Source: Lycium barbarum
Lineage: Eukaryota; Streptophyta; Magnoliopsida; Solanales; Solanaceae
NCBI RefSeq assembly: GCF_019175385.1
Contig: NC_083340.1
Span: forward strand, 9,808,336 to 9,872,335
Reading direction: 5' to 3'
DNA length: 64,000 nucleotides
How positions within the stretch are numbered: the first letter of the stretch is position 1; each line of letters opens with the position of its first letter. This document shows positions 47,029 to 59,079 of the stretch, piece after piece. Under the pieces are notes generated by a model, which was not told the DNA's origin, ran no database searches, and was given only the letters and a program-made list of their open reading frames with translations. The translations under genes and the position numbers were made by a program.

Positions 47029-50000
47029 TCAAAGAAGCTCTTTTGCTAGTCTCACTGGTTTTTCATTCAGAAATGCCATATCACTATTTTGTACAGTTAA
47101 CAACTGATGATCAGAGTCTTCCTCCTCGCTATCTGCCGATACAGATGACCCACCAGAATCTGTCCCATCTTCTACAATGGCAATGCATTTTGGTTAGTCA
47201 AGAAACAAAAAGCCTACATTCACATGACATGTATGATCATACTTCATCCTTTAGGCTATTGTACATCTGCTAGAGATTAAGACTAATGTACTTAATATGT
47301 GCAGCTACATGCATCCAAAAAGGCACACAAAATGCTTTGAGAATGAGATTTACTTGACAGAATAACATATCCAATCGTAAGCAATATAACCTAGTGCTGA
47401 ACTTTTAAGTAGGGTGGGAGGGCTTTAACTTTAGTAGTTCTCAGGTCGGTCGCTCTGTTAGAATCTCACGTAACATTGGTTAAGTGTATAGGTTGTACTT
47501 TCCTTTACAGTGTTGGACGATCTTCACTACTTGATCGTAGCTTTCAGGGTTCAGTATGGCCATGCTCCATTTTCTCGACATGATATCAGAGGCAGAGTCA
47601 TTCACAGAGATGCCAAAGAAGAGAAATCCTCCCACCAACCCCCCACCCCCAACCAAAAAAAAAAAAATAAAAAAAAAAAAAGGGACATAAAAGGGGCCAA
47701 GCCAAAACTACTACCAACCCCTCATAATATAATATTACAATCGATAAATAATTCCTTTGCCATACATAAAACTGTAGAGAATTGAGATTGACGAGATTAA
47801 ATAAAGAGTAACCCACAGTGTGGAAATGTTATGGTATTCACAGCCATAGAAGGTCTCCTCTCTCTTTTTTTTTTTTTTTTAATCTCGGACTGATGCTTCT
47901 TTAGCCACATAACTCATCTTAATTAGTTGGAACCACTAGCTAACACTATGTGTAATCACGAGCCTTTCTACCAAGTGATGAGCAATCAAAGGGCAGTCCA
48001 CCAGAATTGCTTTCTCAACTGAATAAGCTACATTTTTTATGTACATATATACTCAAAAGGCATGGCTATACTACATCGAATATGTGTCATGTCACATGTG
48101 ACGTCCATCAAAAATGCAACTCCACCAGTCCCAAAGAACTATATATATTCAATACTATATATATATATATATATATATACATATTTTTGGTAAAGTAATA
48201 AAATTTTGAAGCAATAGATATACAATTTGTAAGTGTTGGGGGAACAATTTTAGACGTGTATATCTGCAGATTTTACCAGCTCCGCTACCAATAGTTGTTA
48301 TAGTAGTTCAAAGTCTTATGCCGGAAACTAAATGTTGTACTCCCTCTTTCACGTTTTATGTGACACGCTTTTCCATTTAGTCTGTCCCAAAAAGAATGAT
48401 ACTTTCTCTTTTACCATCCCCATTTTACCCTTAACGACAAACTTGTTGGGACCCTCACCACCATTCGTTTAATGAAAAGACATGTGAAGCTCTCACCACC
48501 ACCACCACCACCAACAACAACAAGCCCAGTATAATCCCACCATGTGGGGTCTGGGGAGGGTAGAGTGTACGCAGACCTAACCCCCACCTTGAAAGGTAGG
48601 GCGGCTGTTTCCGAAAGACCCTCGGCTTACATGTTTGACCCATTCAAAGAACCTCAAATATATTGGGACGGAGGGAGAATTAGTGATCTAGATTTTCATG
48701 CCGACATTATTATTTCACATGTGGGACATCGGACGAGCCCTAATCTACTCTTTATTCCCGAAAGTTCATGTTACATCAATCAGAGTAAGCATGTGGTAGC
48801 TGAAGTATTGTCCTCTGTAATACCACAAAAGTTTACCACCCATTGGAAAACAAAAAGTGAAGAGAGATAGGTCAACACCAACCTGAAAAGGCTTGATGAT
48901 CAGGAAGTGGTCTGATTCTTGTAACCTGAATACTTTCTGGTAAAATGCAATTGCAGAATGAGCCTGAAATTTCAAAGATAATTGTGTGAAAAAAGCTAGA
49001 AGTTTAGCAAGAATAACCCAGAAAACATGCTGCAGATTTAGAGCTTGCTTGGATGGGATTAAAAAAAGCAGCTTATAAGCTGGAAACAGCTTATAAGCTG
49101 CTTTAGATAAGCTAAGTCAAACGGGACCAATTAATTTTTTGGGCTCTTATACTGGTTCACACTTGAAAGTTGCCCCACAATTAGGACAAAGCATCATCAT
49201 TCTTACCTACTCGGGCCAGTCGATTAATCCATCCAGGAATTGGCTTTCCCGTGAGACGGAAACAGACTTCATCGGCAAAATGGTTGCAGTTCTTGGCAAT
49301 CAAATGATAACTGTCCCCATGATATTTTTCTGAAATATGTTCCATAAATGACCGAACTTCTGAACGAGACATGTCTGTGCTGCCCAGGAGCACTGACCGT
49401 CTAAAAATAAAACCCGGACAACTACGTGGCTCCACCTCAAAAACCCCACTAGTTGAGTAGTCGTGGGCGCCATACCCATACTCTAGACCATGTACTGCAT
49501 TGAATCAAGACCAACAACAAAAGAAAGGAACACAAGTTATACTAAAACCAAAAATCTTTAATAATCAAACACACAGCTTTTTTCAAAAGGTTTACAGATA
49601 ATAAAAGTTAACAGCAGCATCCACTCTGGGAAACGGTATAGCAGAGTGTTCATGCTCAGACTATCGCTGCATGTGGTAGGTTGATGGCAGCCATCTAGCC
49701 AGGAGCAAATTCAAGAGATCCTCACGTGCAACAAGAAGTACACCGAAAAAAGAAGAGGACAGGAAACACCAAAGAGTGGGAAAGCAAGAGAACTATTCAT
49801 AAAACCCTGATGCTTAAAATAGAAGAACAAAGCTAAGGGCTCTTACTCATACATCCTGCTATTCTTCATAAGTAGACAGAAAAAAGAAAAAGAAAAAGCA
49901 AAACTATCAAAAAATAAGTAGAACAGACCGGACAGGTTTGAGAAAGAGAAAGCATCATGGATGGTTTACATGCGAAGGTTCTCGATCTCACCACAAGCCC

Positions 50001-52326
50001 CAATTCCCGGAACAAAATAACATCACATGGGCAGGCTTAATCAGAAGAATTCAAAACCCTAAGGAGTCATTTATTTTGCATATAAAACATGAGTTCAGGC
50101 ATTAAATTGCAATCTCAGTGGCTAATCAATAATCCAATCAAATTACCAATTTGCTATAAATGGAATTGTCTAATCTTCATCAAGAGCAGGCGGATTTGAG
50201 AGAGAGAGGTTCATGTATTTCATCTTGACAAAGGCCGTAATTCCACTTTTTCACTTATTTCCCCTCCCCAAGAATTCTTACTTTAATTTCTTTGTCCTTT
50301 AGGGATATCATTTTCCTATATAATTCTGGTTTAACACATACATGATCCTGTCAGGACTAAATGTACACTAAGGTGACAGGAAATTAGAAAATGACTTGAC
50401 AAAGCATCTCGTGCTTGCGATTTCTTGATGCTGTAGGTAAAGAAACTTTTTTTTTTTTTTGGTTAAGATAGATGAAGAAGCATTTAGAAGACACCTTGGG
50501 CTCTGATTATGCTTCATATGACACGCTTCACGGTGATATTCATTCTACCATCCGATATATATCTACAAGAAAACAAGAAACATTTACAAGTAACTTCTAT
50601 TTCTCCTGAAATAGACTATTGAACTCTTCACAAAGTCTTTGCAACCCATCTTTCCTTTTTCCAGCTGGTAGGTCGATGGTATTTGCAGACATATCTCTAA
50701 ATTTATCAACTATTAGTGTATTACTTTGTCAACCTTTTTTATGAAATAACATAGCTTAACCATCTATGAGCCAGTTCCATTATCCATGCAGGTAAGCAGA
50801 TTTATTCGATAGGCTACAAGACCAGTTGGTTCCTAAACTAAACTACTTAAGGTGACACCTTCAGATCAAAACCTTCACCAACTCTCTAAACTGGCAATTG
50901 AACCTTTTGTACCAGACCATAATAGACCTAATGAGAGGATGCAAAATTCACTGAAAGATTCAATATGGGTGGCAAAGAACCTAATGCTTTTGGTAGAGTT
51001 TTGGCTTTGTCACATGAGGGGTTTGAGGTTGACACCTAACAAGATTTAAAAAGGATTGGAGAACTAATCAAAGTTCAGAAGGAAATTACCTTTATTACAA
51101 AGACACGGAGTGAGGAAAACAGTTAGAGGTAAGAATAGAAGAGGCTTTAAAGTACAACTAATTTTTTATTTTATTTTTTATAACCGCGGTGTCCGAGCCA
51201 GCTTGCGCCCTCTACTAATTCAATGGCATACCTGCCACCTCCCACCAGCAACAGGTACCAGGTAACTCTGTCCACCAGTGCTAGAATAGATAGGAAGAAA
51301 TCACCTAATTTTTTTTGTCTCTGCTGAGATTTGAACATGAGACCTCATGGTTCTCAACCCACTTCATTGACCACTAGGCTACACCCTTGGGTGCGTACAA
51401 CTAACTATGACATATGAAAGTGTTAGAATATCAAGTGAATATATGTCTAAATCAATACATGTCTAGATTCATTTACTAGAAAAATAAAATCTTATAAAAT
51501 ATTCTATAGGATACCTTCGAATATTCTCTACCTAAAATAGAATATAAACTTATTTTATTAGCTTAGAGATTGTTACCTACCATATTGTAAGCCTACAAAT
51601 TATACATATGGAGCACCTCTTATACATTGTTACTTAATCAAGTCAATGAAAGGTTTTTTCTATTTGCACATGGTATCGGAGCCTCCACAATCTTGGTAGA
51701 GACTCAAATAACTACCACTATCAGCAGAAGTGCCAACCAATGTGGGTTCCCCTTTGGTTAATGTTTTCTTCTTTTCTTCTTCCTTCTGATGACAAGCGTC
51801 ACTAGTCTCTCTAACGACCATTCCAATGCCACTATATCTCTGGTGACGGGCACTTGCTACTTTCTACGTGACTGACGCCCTCCTCTAAACCTTGAATTAC
51901 TTGTCCTTGTTTTGCCAATTCAAGTTAGGCTGATAATGTCCTCTATATTTGAAACATGGTATCTCTTTTCCGTCACTAAGACGAGATTTCTTTCCGCGTG
52001 AGTGACACTCAATAAAACAAAGAATTTCATACCATGTCAAAATGGCTAACTTTATTGATGGAGATCAAACTAAACAGACACTAACGCTCTGCTTAATTTT
52101 CATCACAAAATTGGATGTAACAGCAATATGTATAGCAATACACAGTAAAGGAGAACGGAAAAGCTTTAGTACCTTCTATACCAGAATGAAACACTCCGAG
52201 GCCGACCCAATAGAGATAGTTGTTTACAGGTGTGAGATCATATACATTAAGATACAACAAAGCACGATTCTTCTCTCCATTATACTGTTCCTTTGATGCA
52301 CTTGAGCTAGACCTTAACAATCTCAT
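47029..52326 (-). CDS. DeSI-like PPPDE peptidase, 4 coding exons, 221 aa
   Basis: Predicted thiol protease of the PPPDE/DeSI family, whose members remove SUMO or ubiquitin from proteins (family knowledge; the substrate here is unknown). Coding exons, 5' to 3': 52173-52326, 49207-49494, 48883-48963, 47029-47171. All introns are GT-AG and in phase. The start is the first ATG after the last in-frame acceptor region. The TTG-led extension upstream lacks an ATG. Seen: LNVYDLTPVNNYLYWVGLG, the catalytic His47 in GVFHSGIE, EYGYGAHDY, FEVEPRSCPGF, and the catalytic Cys121 in AKNCNHFADEV, then the conserved GKPIPGWINRLARVG. The family's characteristic C-terminal CNCILPE block follows, with an acidic Ser-rich tail ending in VRLAKELL. 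It closely resembles the Arabidopsis At4g17486-type proteins. A non-coding exon lies at about 53454-53575. Confidence 0.9.
47640..47700. repeat. C/A-rich simple sequence in a DeSI-like intron
   Basis: A C-rich run (accaaccccccacccccaac) followed by about 30 A with two interruptions. Confidence 0.8.
48144..48181. repeat. (AT)n microsatellite in a DeSI-like intron
   Basis: A run of TA units near 48159-48179 with short interruptions on both sides. Confidence 0.85.
48336..48679. mobile_element. Stowaway-like MITE split by a LINE 3' end
   Basis: Left part 'tactccctctttcacgtttt' at 48339. Right part 'attgggacggagggag' ends near 48678. Between them, at about 48482-48633, lies an RTE LINE tail on the minus strand: (ccaccacc...caacaacaa) tail, 'gtggggtctggggagggtag' and 'tttccgaaagaccctcgg', the same landmarks as the LINE end at 25926-26050. 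Confidence 0.7.
49041..49143. mobile_element. Tourist-like MITE fragment in a DeSI-like intron
   Basis: Shares 'cagcttataagctg', 'ctttagataagctaagtcaa' and 'gggaccaattaa' with the complete MITE at 59438-59700, and stops abruptly at 'gggctc'. Confidence 0.7.
51162..51394 (-). mobile_element. Au-type SINE, full length
   Basis: A 10-bp target duplication gtacaactaa at 51152-51161 and 51395-51404. On the minus strand it begins with a tRNA-like head (CACCCAAGGGTGTAGCCTAG; box-B-like GGTCTCATGTTCAAATC) and ends in an A-rich tail (T-rich at 51162-51178). It lies in the second coding intron from the 5' end, counting the 5'-UTR intron as the first. Confidence 0.88.
51421..52030 (+). mobile_element. 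Truncated Copia element: LTR, primer-binding site and leader
   Basis: An LTR begins TGTTAGAATATC and ends ttgcaca near 51670. It is followed at once by TGGTATCGGAGCC (51671-51683), which fits a primer-binding site for initiator methionine tRNA, as in many plant Copia elements. A leader follows for about 350 bases, without a gag frame and without a second LTR. It sits wholly in an intron of the DeSI-like gene. Confidence 0.65.
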
Positions 52327-52393
52327 TGTAGTCCACCCACCCTGGCCACCTCCACCACCCCTTTGCTTTTCCAATATATAGACTATATTCTCA

Positions 52394-53435
52394 AAAAATC
52401 ACACTCAATATCCAGGCAGACGACAGCCAATTAGTAAGCACCTAAACTTCATAAACACAAATAAAAGAGACAAATTCAATATAATAAAAGCTTTTAGCAC
52501 ACACTTAATGCGTTCTCATTATACATAACAAACAGAAAGTTAAGCTAGTACACAGGACAAACACGGCTAAAGGTAAAAACTCTAAGATCAATTGACTAGG
52601 ACCGTAGTCTTAACAATTAGTAAGCAGCTAACCTTCATAAACACAAATAAAAGAGAAAAATTCAGTATAATAAAAGCTTTTAGCCCACACTTAATGCATT
52701 CAATTTTAACTCATTAGACATAATCAACATAACGCTAAGCTATTACATAGAGCAAACACACTAATTGAGGTAAAAATGCTAAGATCAATTGACTAGTACC
52801 ATAATTTAAGCAAATTCCGGAGCTAGGTATAATGAAAGTTCAAAACAGAGCTAAATAGAAGCATATAGGAGACAAATTCAGTAAAATAATAGCTTTTAGC
52901 ACACACTTAATGCTTCAATTTTAACTCATTATACATAACAAACAGAAAGTTAAGCGAGCAAACATGGCTAATTCAGGTATAAAACGCAAAGATCAATCGA
53001 CTAGGACCGTAATTTTAAAAAAATTCCAGAGCTAGAGATAATGAAAGTCCGAAACTGAGCTAAATAGAAGCATATACGAGAAAATTACAGAGGAAATATA
53101 CATATACATACAGAAATATATATATATATACTGCATTCTCAAAAAATCACACTCAATATCAGGCAGCCGCAAGCCAATTAGTAAGTAGCTAAACTTTATA
53201 AACACAAATAAAAGAGACAAATTCAGTAAAATAAAATCTTTTAGCACACACTTAATGCATTCAATCAAACAGAAAGTTAAGCTATTACACAGAGCAAAGA
53301 CGGCTAAAAATGCAAAGATCAATTGAGTAGGACCGTAATTTCAACAAATTCCGAAGCTAGAGATGATGAAAGTTCAAAAGAGAGCTAAATAGAAGCATAT
53401 ACAAGACAAATATACGTATATACATTCGGAAATAC
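52394..53435. repeat. Four diverged tandem copies of a ~190-340 bp unit in the DeSI-like 5' intron
   Basis: The core 'ttagcacacacttaatgc' recurs near 52501, 52687, 52903 and 53248. Around it lie shared blocks ('cataaacacaaataaaagag', 'aacagaaagttaagc', 'aagatcaattgactaggacc', 'gagctaaatagaagcatat'). Copies 1 and 4 also share the upstream 'aaaaaatcacactcaatat' block. Unit lengths differ through internal deletions. Confidence 0.85.
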
Positions 53436-53453
53436 GTCTACGAAAGAGATTAC

Positions 53454-53575
53454 CGAGATTTGAGTTGGAAATCGGAGACGTTTGTGCTACGGAGGAGCAC
53501 GGTGGCGAGGTTACAGATCACCGCCGTGTGCGGCGGAGATAAAGCGGCCGCCGAGTAATATTTTCCCACAGCTGT
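53454..53575 (-). other. Probable non-coding first exon of the DeSI-like gene
   Basis: On the minus strand a GC-rich leader (CGGCGGCCGCTTTATCTCCG, about 53535-53554) ends at AAATCTCG followed by GTAATC (donor at 53453-53452). The upstream limit is a guess. Spliced to an acceptor such as TATAG near 52384, it would join the coding exon starting at 52326. Confidence 0.5.
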
Positions 53576-53813
53576 CGTGTGAATAAAAAAAAGGTTTTAT
53601 TTTTGGAAAAAGTTGACAAGAGTTATCCTTTGCCTAAATTACACGCTTTCCCTTTGTGATATGCTATATGTTTTTTGTTTGTGTTTTCTCGCCCCGGTGT
53701 TCGATAGCCGCATAGATCCATTTTTTTGCCAAGCATTTTGTTCTTTATTCGGGACTCAAACTCGAGATTTCTGGTTGAGGAAGGAGCGGCCTTATCAGCT
53801 GCACAAGATGAAA

Positions 53814-54077
53814 TATTCCCTCCGTCACATATTACTTGGTCACTTTTCCTTTTGCGCCTCTTAACAAATCATAAATAAAAGATATATTTTACTACCTTAT
53901 CCCTAGCTCTCTCCAATAAATACATTCTAATCAAGACTGATTATTTTCAAAAACATTTAATATTAAGGATAAGATGAGAAAGATTTAATTAATTTTATCT
54001 TGATTTTGTAAATGAACAAGTAATTTGGGACATATATTTTTAGTAATGTGACCAAGTAATATGGGAAGGAGGGTATA
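53814..54077. mobile_element. Stowaway MITE upstream of the DeSI-like gene
   Basis: Left 'TCCCTCCGTCACATATTACT', right complement 'agtaatatgggaaggagggta'. These are long inverted ends with an AT-rich middle of about 200 bases. The left terminal TA is altered. Confidence 0.8.
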
Positions 54078-54659
54078 CTTAATTTGACGTCATCTCACTT
54101 TTATAGTAGCTTACAATTGCCAATAATTTAAAGTCGTTAAAAATTTTAATTTTTAAATTTTTTATTATCAAATTAACTTTTAATTATTATTTTAATATAT
54201 TTCTTCTATTACTTATATAATATATAATACAAAAAATATTTTAAGTTTATTTTTTAATCAAAAATCAATAAATAAATAGAACCAAGGAATAAAAGTAAAG
54301 AAGTAGAAGTGAATTAATAATGTTATGGTTTTTGTTTGGGAGGGGGCGGGGATAGAATTTAAGCAGGTTTGGTAGAAAAATATTTTCGAACAACACTTGA
54401 TATTTATGTTGAGAAATTTATTAAATATATATAAATAATTTATCAAAAGCTTAATAATTATTATTTTTAAAATTTTAAATTCATAAACTTAAAATTTTAA
54501 ATTCATGGAAGGAAAGGGTTTGGACTTTGGTTAGTTAAATGTAAAGCGAATGTGCCCAACTAATCATAGGGCAGCTGACTACAGCCTAGAACCTTTTAAA
54601 AGTAACGTGTCAACACACGACCTTTTTCAATGATCACTCATCATTCCTATTAAAATATA
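54078..54659. other. AT-rich intergenic DNA, nothing recognised
   Basis: No coding signal and no clear element ends. Confidence 0.5.
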
Positions 54660-55380
54660 AACACTTTGAATATTCTTTTGGATTTGCTGATATCCATAAC
54701 AAGAATGTGGAGAATAAATTTGATTATGCAGTCAACAACTATATTTGGATGAACTTAATATATATTAAAAGAAAAGGTCATGATGCCTGAGGTATCCCTG
54801 TTATATTTAGATGAAGTTAATATATAAAAAGAAAAGGTCATGGTGCCCGGGGGTTTGGATGCACGCCTACTAAAAATCACTATTTTCAATTACTAGGATG
54901 CACGCCTACTAAAAATCACTACTTTCCCATTAAAACTTCTCACTGAAAAATGTGTAGTCGCTATTTCTATTGAATGTCGGTGAGAAAAATTTAAATAGTA
55001 TTATTCTCACACGAAAAAATTAGGAAGTTCTCCTGCATTTTAATGAAAATCTGTTTCCTACCATATGTTTTCCCAATGAGCTAGTTCCGTGGTAATGAGA
55101 TGAAAAAATCATGTTTTATAATACAAATTTCCCACTCAATGTCAGTGAAAAAAACCTGGATAGAATTCTGACTTTTATATGAACAAAAAATAAGATATAC
55201 AAATCTGATAGTATCATTAGACTTCAAGAACAAACTAGTTAAGTTAACAAGAACTTTAAAAACAAAATATGAAAATCCAATCGAAACAATAGACTAAGTA
55301 GTACTCACAATTTAAGGATCAAATAGTCCCCACAAGATTACGCAAAAATATATATCAGGCAATTGTACTCTGCTACTAAG
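54660..55380. repeat. Flanking repeat, left copy (pairs with 57068-58340)
   Basis: Blocks 'gaatattcttttggatttgct', 'cataacaagaatgtggagaata', 'aagaaaaggtcatgatgcc' and 'ctgatagtatcattagactt' occur here and, in the same order, at 57071-57420 and 58150-58330. A short third partial copy of the last block lies near 55650-55720. A tandem pair of about 50 bases (54850-54920, 'ggatgcacgcctactaaaaa') is also present. Confidence 0.75.
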
Positions 55381-55850
55381 GCTTAGTATTCTTCTCTCTT
55401 TGAACTTTGATCACCAAAGTCCACACCCTTTGATTGTCCATACAACTCAAATTTTATTCATTTTTTTTTTATTTCCTACGTCATAGTATTACCTCTCAAC
55501 AGATGTTTGAAGGTTTTTGGTTCAAAATCTGGGTAAAGTGCAGGGTCTGATAACAAAAAGTATTCCAATTATATGGTACGAGTGACATTGAGAGCAACAT
55601 TTTATTAGAAATATAACAGGAACTAGTAGTCATGACTCATGACTCAGGCTTTTACACAATAAAATTCAACAGTATCATTAGACTTAAGCAACAAATTAAA
55701 ATCCTAAAGTTAACAATGAATATTTAAAGAAAATCCAACTCAAATTTAATCCATTCTTTCTTTCCTGTGTCCTAGAAGAACAAGAACGAGTAGATTAAAT
55801 CCACAAAACTCAATTTGATTTTCATGGATGGAATCAATACAATCTCTCCT

Positions 55851-56758
55851 TTACAGGTGGAGGTAAATTGAAAGCTCATAAATGTATCTTTTTATATTGT
55901 AGAACTTTGATGGTAGCTCAATTGTTTGCTTCTTCACCCATATTGTCCCATCAGTAGTTTCACATGACCCATTATATAAAACATACAAAGGAATATTGCC
56001 ATCTCATTCAAAATGCTCTCGATCTAGAATTGCAACTTCTCCCTTTATCTCCACTACTGTTGGCGACAATTTTGTAAGGATTGACGTCGAAACCCCAGGA
56101 GGGAATGCGATCATTCTAAAATTTTCATCTCCAACATTGAATGCACTTATGTGATAGTAGTTTATAGAATAAATGACCCCATCGATATGAACACTATTAT
56201 TCCTTGTAGGGAAGAATCTAAAGCAACATTGAATCTCTCTCCATGACCGTGTCCATCCCGAGAGTGAAAATATTCCAATTGTGTCGAGTTCCATCAGAAG
56301 CCCGGTGTGCCATGAGAACTTTATGTTTTTTGGTCCTGGAATCAAAACCCAAGGAGCAACAAGTTATAATTTTACTGTCAACTATTTTGGTCATGGGTCT
56401 GGGAAGAAAAACATGTTGTTTTGTAAAAGGATTGCAAATTGCAACATGTCCATACTTATTCCATAGGCAAAGTAGGCCATTGATAGATTCCAGCTGATCA
56501 AATTTAAAGAAACATGACTCATTCAAGTACCGGAGTAAGGAAAAAGCTAGTTGGTCTTTTTTGTGTTCTAAATCACTAGTAATAAAGGCCTTATGGGAAA
56601 CTGAATGGGGGTTGTGATATAAGGAAGCAAAAGGATTTAGAAACGCACCTAAATCGCAACAGAGACTTGACTGATGGAACCCTTGCGAGAATATCAAACA
56701 CAATCTCTTCGGGAATATGTGAAGAATTACCACTAGCAACAACTTTGTTCTCCTCCAT
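55851..56758 (-). pseudogene. F-box protein (FBA-type) pseudogene
   Basis: Intact relatives are substrate-binding subunits of SCF ubiquitin ligases (family knowledge). The start ATG at 56758 opens MEENKVVASGN and a good F-box (IPEEIVFDILARVPSVKSLL, RFRCVSKSFCFLIS). The frame then breaks near a C5 run (56607-56611). The next frame carries SINGLLCLWN, ICNPFTKQHVFLP and SLGFDSRTKKHKV. A second one-base shift near 56247-56248 leads to SWREIQCCFRFFPTRN and HIDGVIYSINYY. A TGA at 56004-56006 follows ILDREHFE, after which the F-box-associated domain continues to LHL and a natural TAA at 55851-55853. Two frameshifts plus one stop make this a pseudogene. It has no intron, as usual for this family. Confidence 0.8.
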
Positions 56759-57067
56759 GTAATTATCACTAGTTGTGTCAGAAGATAAGATTTGATTAGT
56801 TTGATAAAAGCAATCAAGCGCAGCAGAATATATAAAGAGTCTAGTACAAAGGTCCCCTATTGAGTTTTACGGACTAGTTTTGCGGCAACAATAACATATT
56901 AGTAGCGTTTGATTAATTTGTGTTTCGCCTTTATTGGGTGGAAAAGGTAACCGTATCGAGAACAACCCAGACATCTTTGTTTGAATGGTTGTTACCTATT
57001 GTGCCGTTAGTTTAATAGATAATATTTGATTTGATTGTTAATTAAATTTTAAATATAATAATACTTT
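56759..57067. other. 5' flank of the F-box pseudogene
   Basis: No feature beyond AT-rich sequence could be supported. Confidence 0.4.
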
Positions 57068-57119
57068 AATTTGAATATTCTTTTGGATTTGCTACCCATA
57101 ACAAGAATGTGGAGAATAA

Positions 57120-57352
57120 CACCCGCAAGGGCTGGCCTAGTTGGGTGGGTGAGTGGTTTCCAACATGGGAGATCTGAGATCGATTTCTCTCACCAGCAGC
57201 CTTTTCAGTCGGAGTTCGTCACACCGGGCTTGCCTAGTGCGGTTTACATTTCCTTTATGATTTGCGAGTCATTGCACAGTGAGCAAGTTAACCCAGTGCA
57301 TGCACACCCGAAGATAGCGGCTGCGGATTTCCCTGGGGGGTTAAAAAAAAAA
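57120..57352 (+). mobile_element. TS-type SINE in the right flanking repeat
   Basis: Begins acacccgcaagggctggcct. Box A is TGGCCTAGTTGG and the box-B-like text is GAGATCGATTTC. It ends GGGGGGTT plus 12 A. It is a diverged relative of the SINE at 31736-31971. In the left repeat copy the same place (after 'gtggagaata', 54717) has no SINE. A target duplication is not obvious. Confidence 0.8.
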
Positions 57353-57583
57353 AACTATACTTATTTGGATGAAGTTAAGATATAAAAAGAAAAGGTCATG
57401 ATGCCCAAGGTATCCCTATTATATAAGCTGTAATAATTCATCCAAACAGGAAAAAACATACTTATTTGTTCAGTTTGGCTGGGTTGGCGGGTTTGGACGT
57501 CGGGGCGGGGGGAGGGGATTATTAGAATTTAGAAATATCAAATATAGCAGGCGGAGTAGTCATGACTCTGACTTTTATAACAA

Positions 57584-58136
57584 GGGCAATTAGCAGGAAT
57601 GCCCTCATTTGGGGTGGTCTTTAATTTTTGTCCCTCAAATTGTTGGTCTTTAATTCTTGCCCTTCATGTAGAAACCCTGAGGTTTTGGGTTTGAATCCGA
57701 CTTCAGCATAAAAATAAAAAATAATTTCGCAAGGCAAGATTCGAGGAAAGTTATGCCGAATCCAGCATAACTTTAGTTATGCCTTAAGACAACCTATCCT
57801 GTCTTCGGCAGAGGTTTCCTTAAGGCATAACTAAAGTCATGCCGGATCCAGCATGAGTTGCCATATAAGGCAAACTTTTAGTTATGCTTTAAGGCAACTT
57901 ATGTCGGATCCGGCATAACTTTAGTTATGCCTTAAGGCAACCTATGCCGCATAAGATAAACTTTTCTCAAAGTCTTGCAATTATTTTTATTTTTATGCCC
58001 GAGCGGGAGTTCGAACCCAGAATCTCAGTATTTTCGGCAACCTTTTCAAGCGTAGGGCAAAACTTAAAGACCACCAATTTGAGGGACAAAATTTAAAGAC
58101 CACCCCAAAAGAAGGGCAATCCGTGCAAAAAAAATA
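57584..58136. mobile_element. Mutator-type MITE with perfect 9-bp TSD
   Basis: ttataacaa lies at 57575-57583 and 58137-58145. Inverted ends of about 90 bases share TTTGGGGTGGTCTTTAA, TTTGTCCCTCAAATTG and GGTCTTTAA. The interior (57740-57970) is a cluster of palindromic units 'ggcataactttagttatgcc' and 'ttaaggcaac'. There is no coding capacity. Confidence 0.88.
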
Positions 58137-58145
58137 TTATAACAA

Positions 58146-59079
58146 CAAATAAGATGTTACACAAATCTGATAGTATCATTAGACTTTAGCAACAAATTGA
58201 ACTAAGTTAATAAGAAGTTTAAAAAAATCTGAAAATCCAAACAAAACAATAGACTAAAGAACATTTTAAGGATTAAATAGTCTCCACAAGATTAAGCTAA
58301 GATATATATCGGTTAACTCTACTATTAAGGCTAAATGATTTTTTTTTTTTATCGTTAGCGAAAAGAGTATATTTGCACCATCTGTGGAACGACGGGGATA
58401 TATATATACACATTTTTTTAACGAGGTGTGCATCTGCTCTAAATCACATAGTTGAGGGGTATATTTACACCTTTTCCCAATACATTAATCAAAGGATTCA
58501 CTAGTCACCACCCATTTCATAAATGTTATAGGTCGTTCTTGAAATAATTTTAGTATTACATACTATATTACACATGTGTTTTCAGAAAACCGCAGTATAT
58601 ACATAACAAACCTCGTAATATACATCGGTTATTGCGGCATTTTTGTTGTTTAAATTAGCCGTTTAAAATCATCGTAATTGCAAAAATTCAAAACTAGTTG
58701 TTTAAATTCCGACAGTTATAACCGACGTAATTGATTAATTTCTTATTTATTTTACATTATTTTATTTTGCCAATTTTGTCATTCCACATTTACATCCTAT
58801 TTATTTCACCCTATACATTTAAACTTCCATAGCACTGCATAATAATTCTAACACAATATGAAAAATCAAATAAACAAAATATTCATCATATAAACCAAAG
58901 TACTCCAAAATTACATAAGCAAAATCCTAAACTTTCAAAGTGTTATTCAACATTCCTAAATTACATCATCAAAATACTAAAGTGTTAACGTGTTATTCAA
59001 AAATACTACTCAAAAAAGTCAAAGTTGATCCTAAAAATGATTTCTAATCGGCACTCGGTCCATCATCATAATTATTTCC
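58146..59079. other. Right flanking repeat end and AT-rich DNA
   Basis: 58150-58330 completes the right copy of the flanking repeat. The rest has no gene. Confidence 0.5.
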
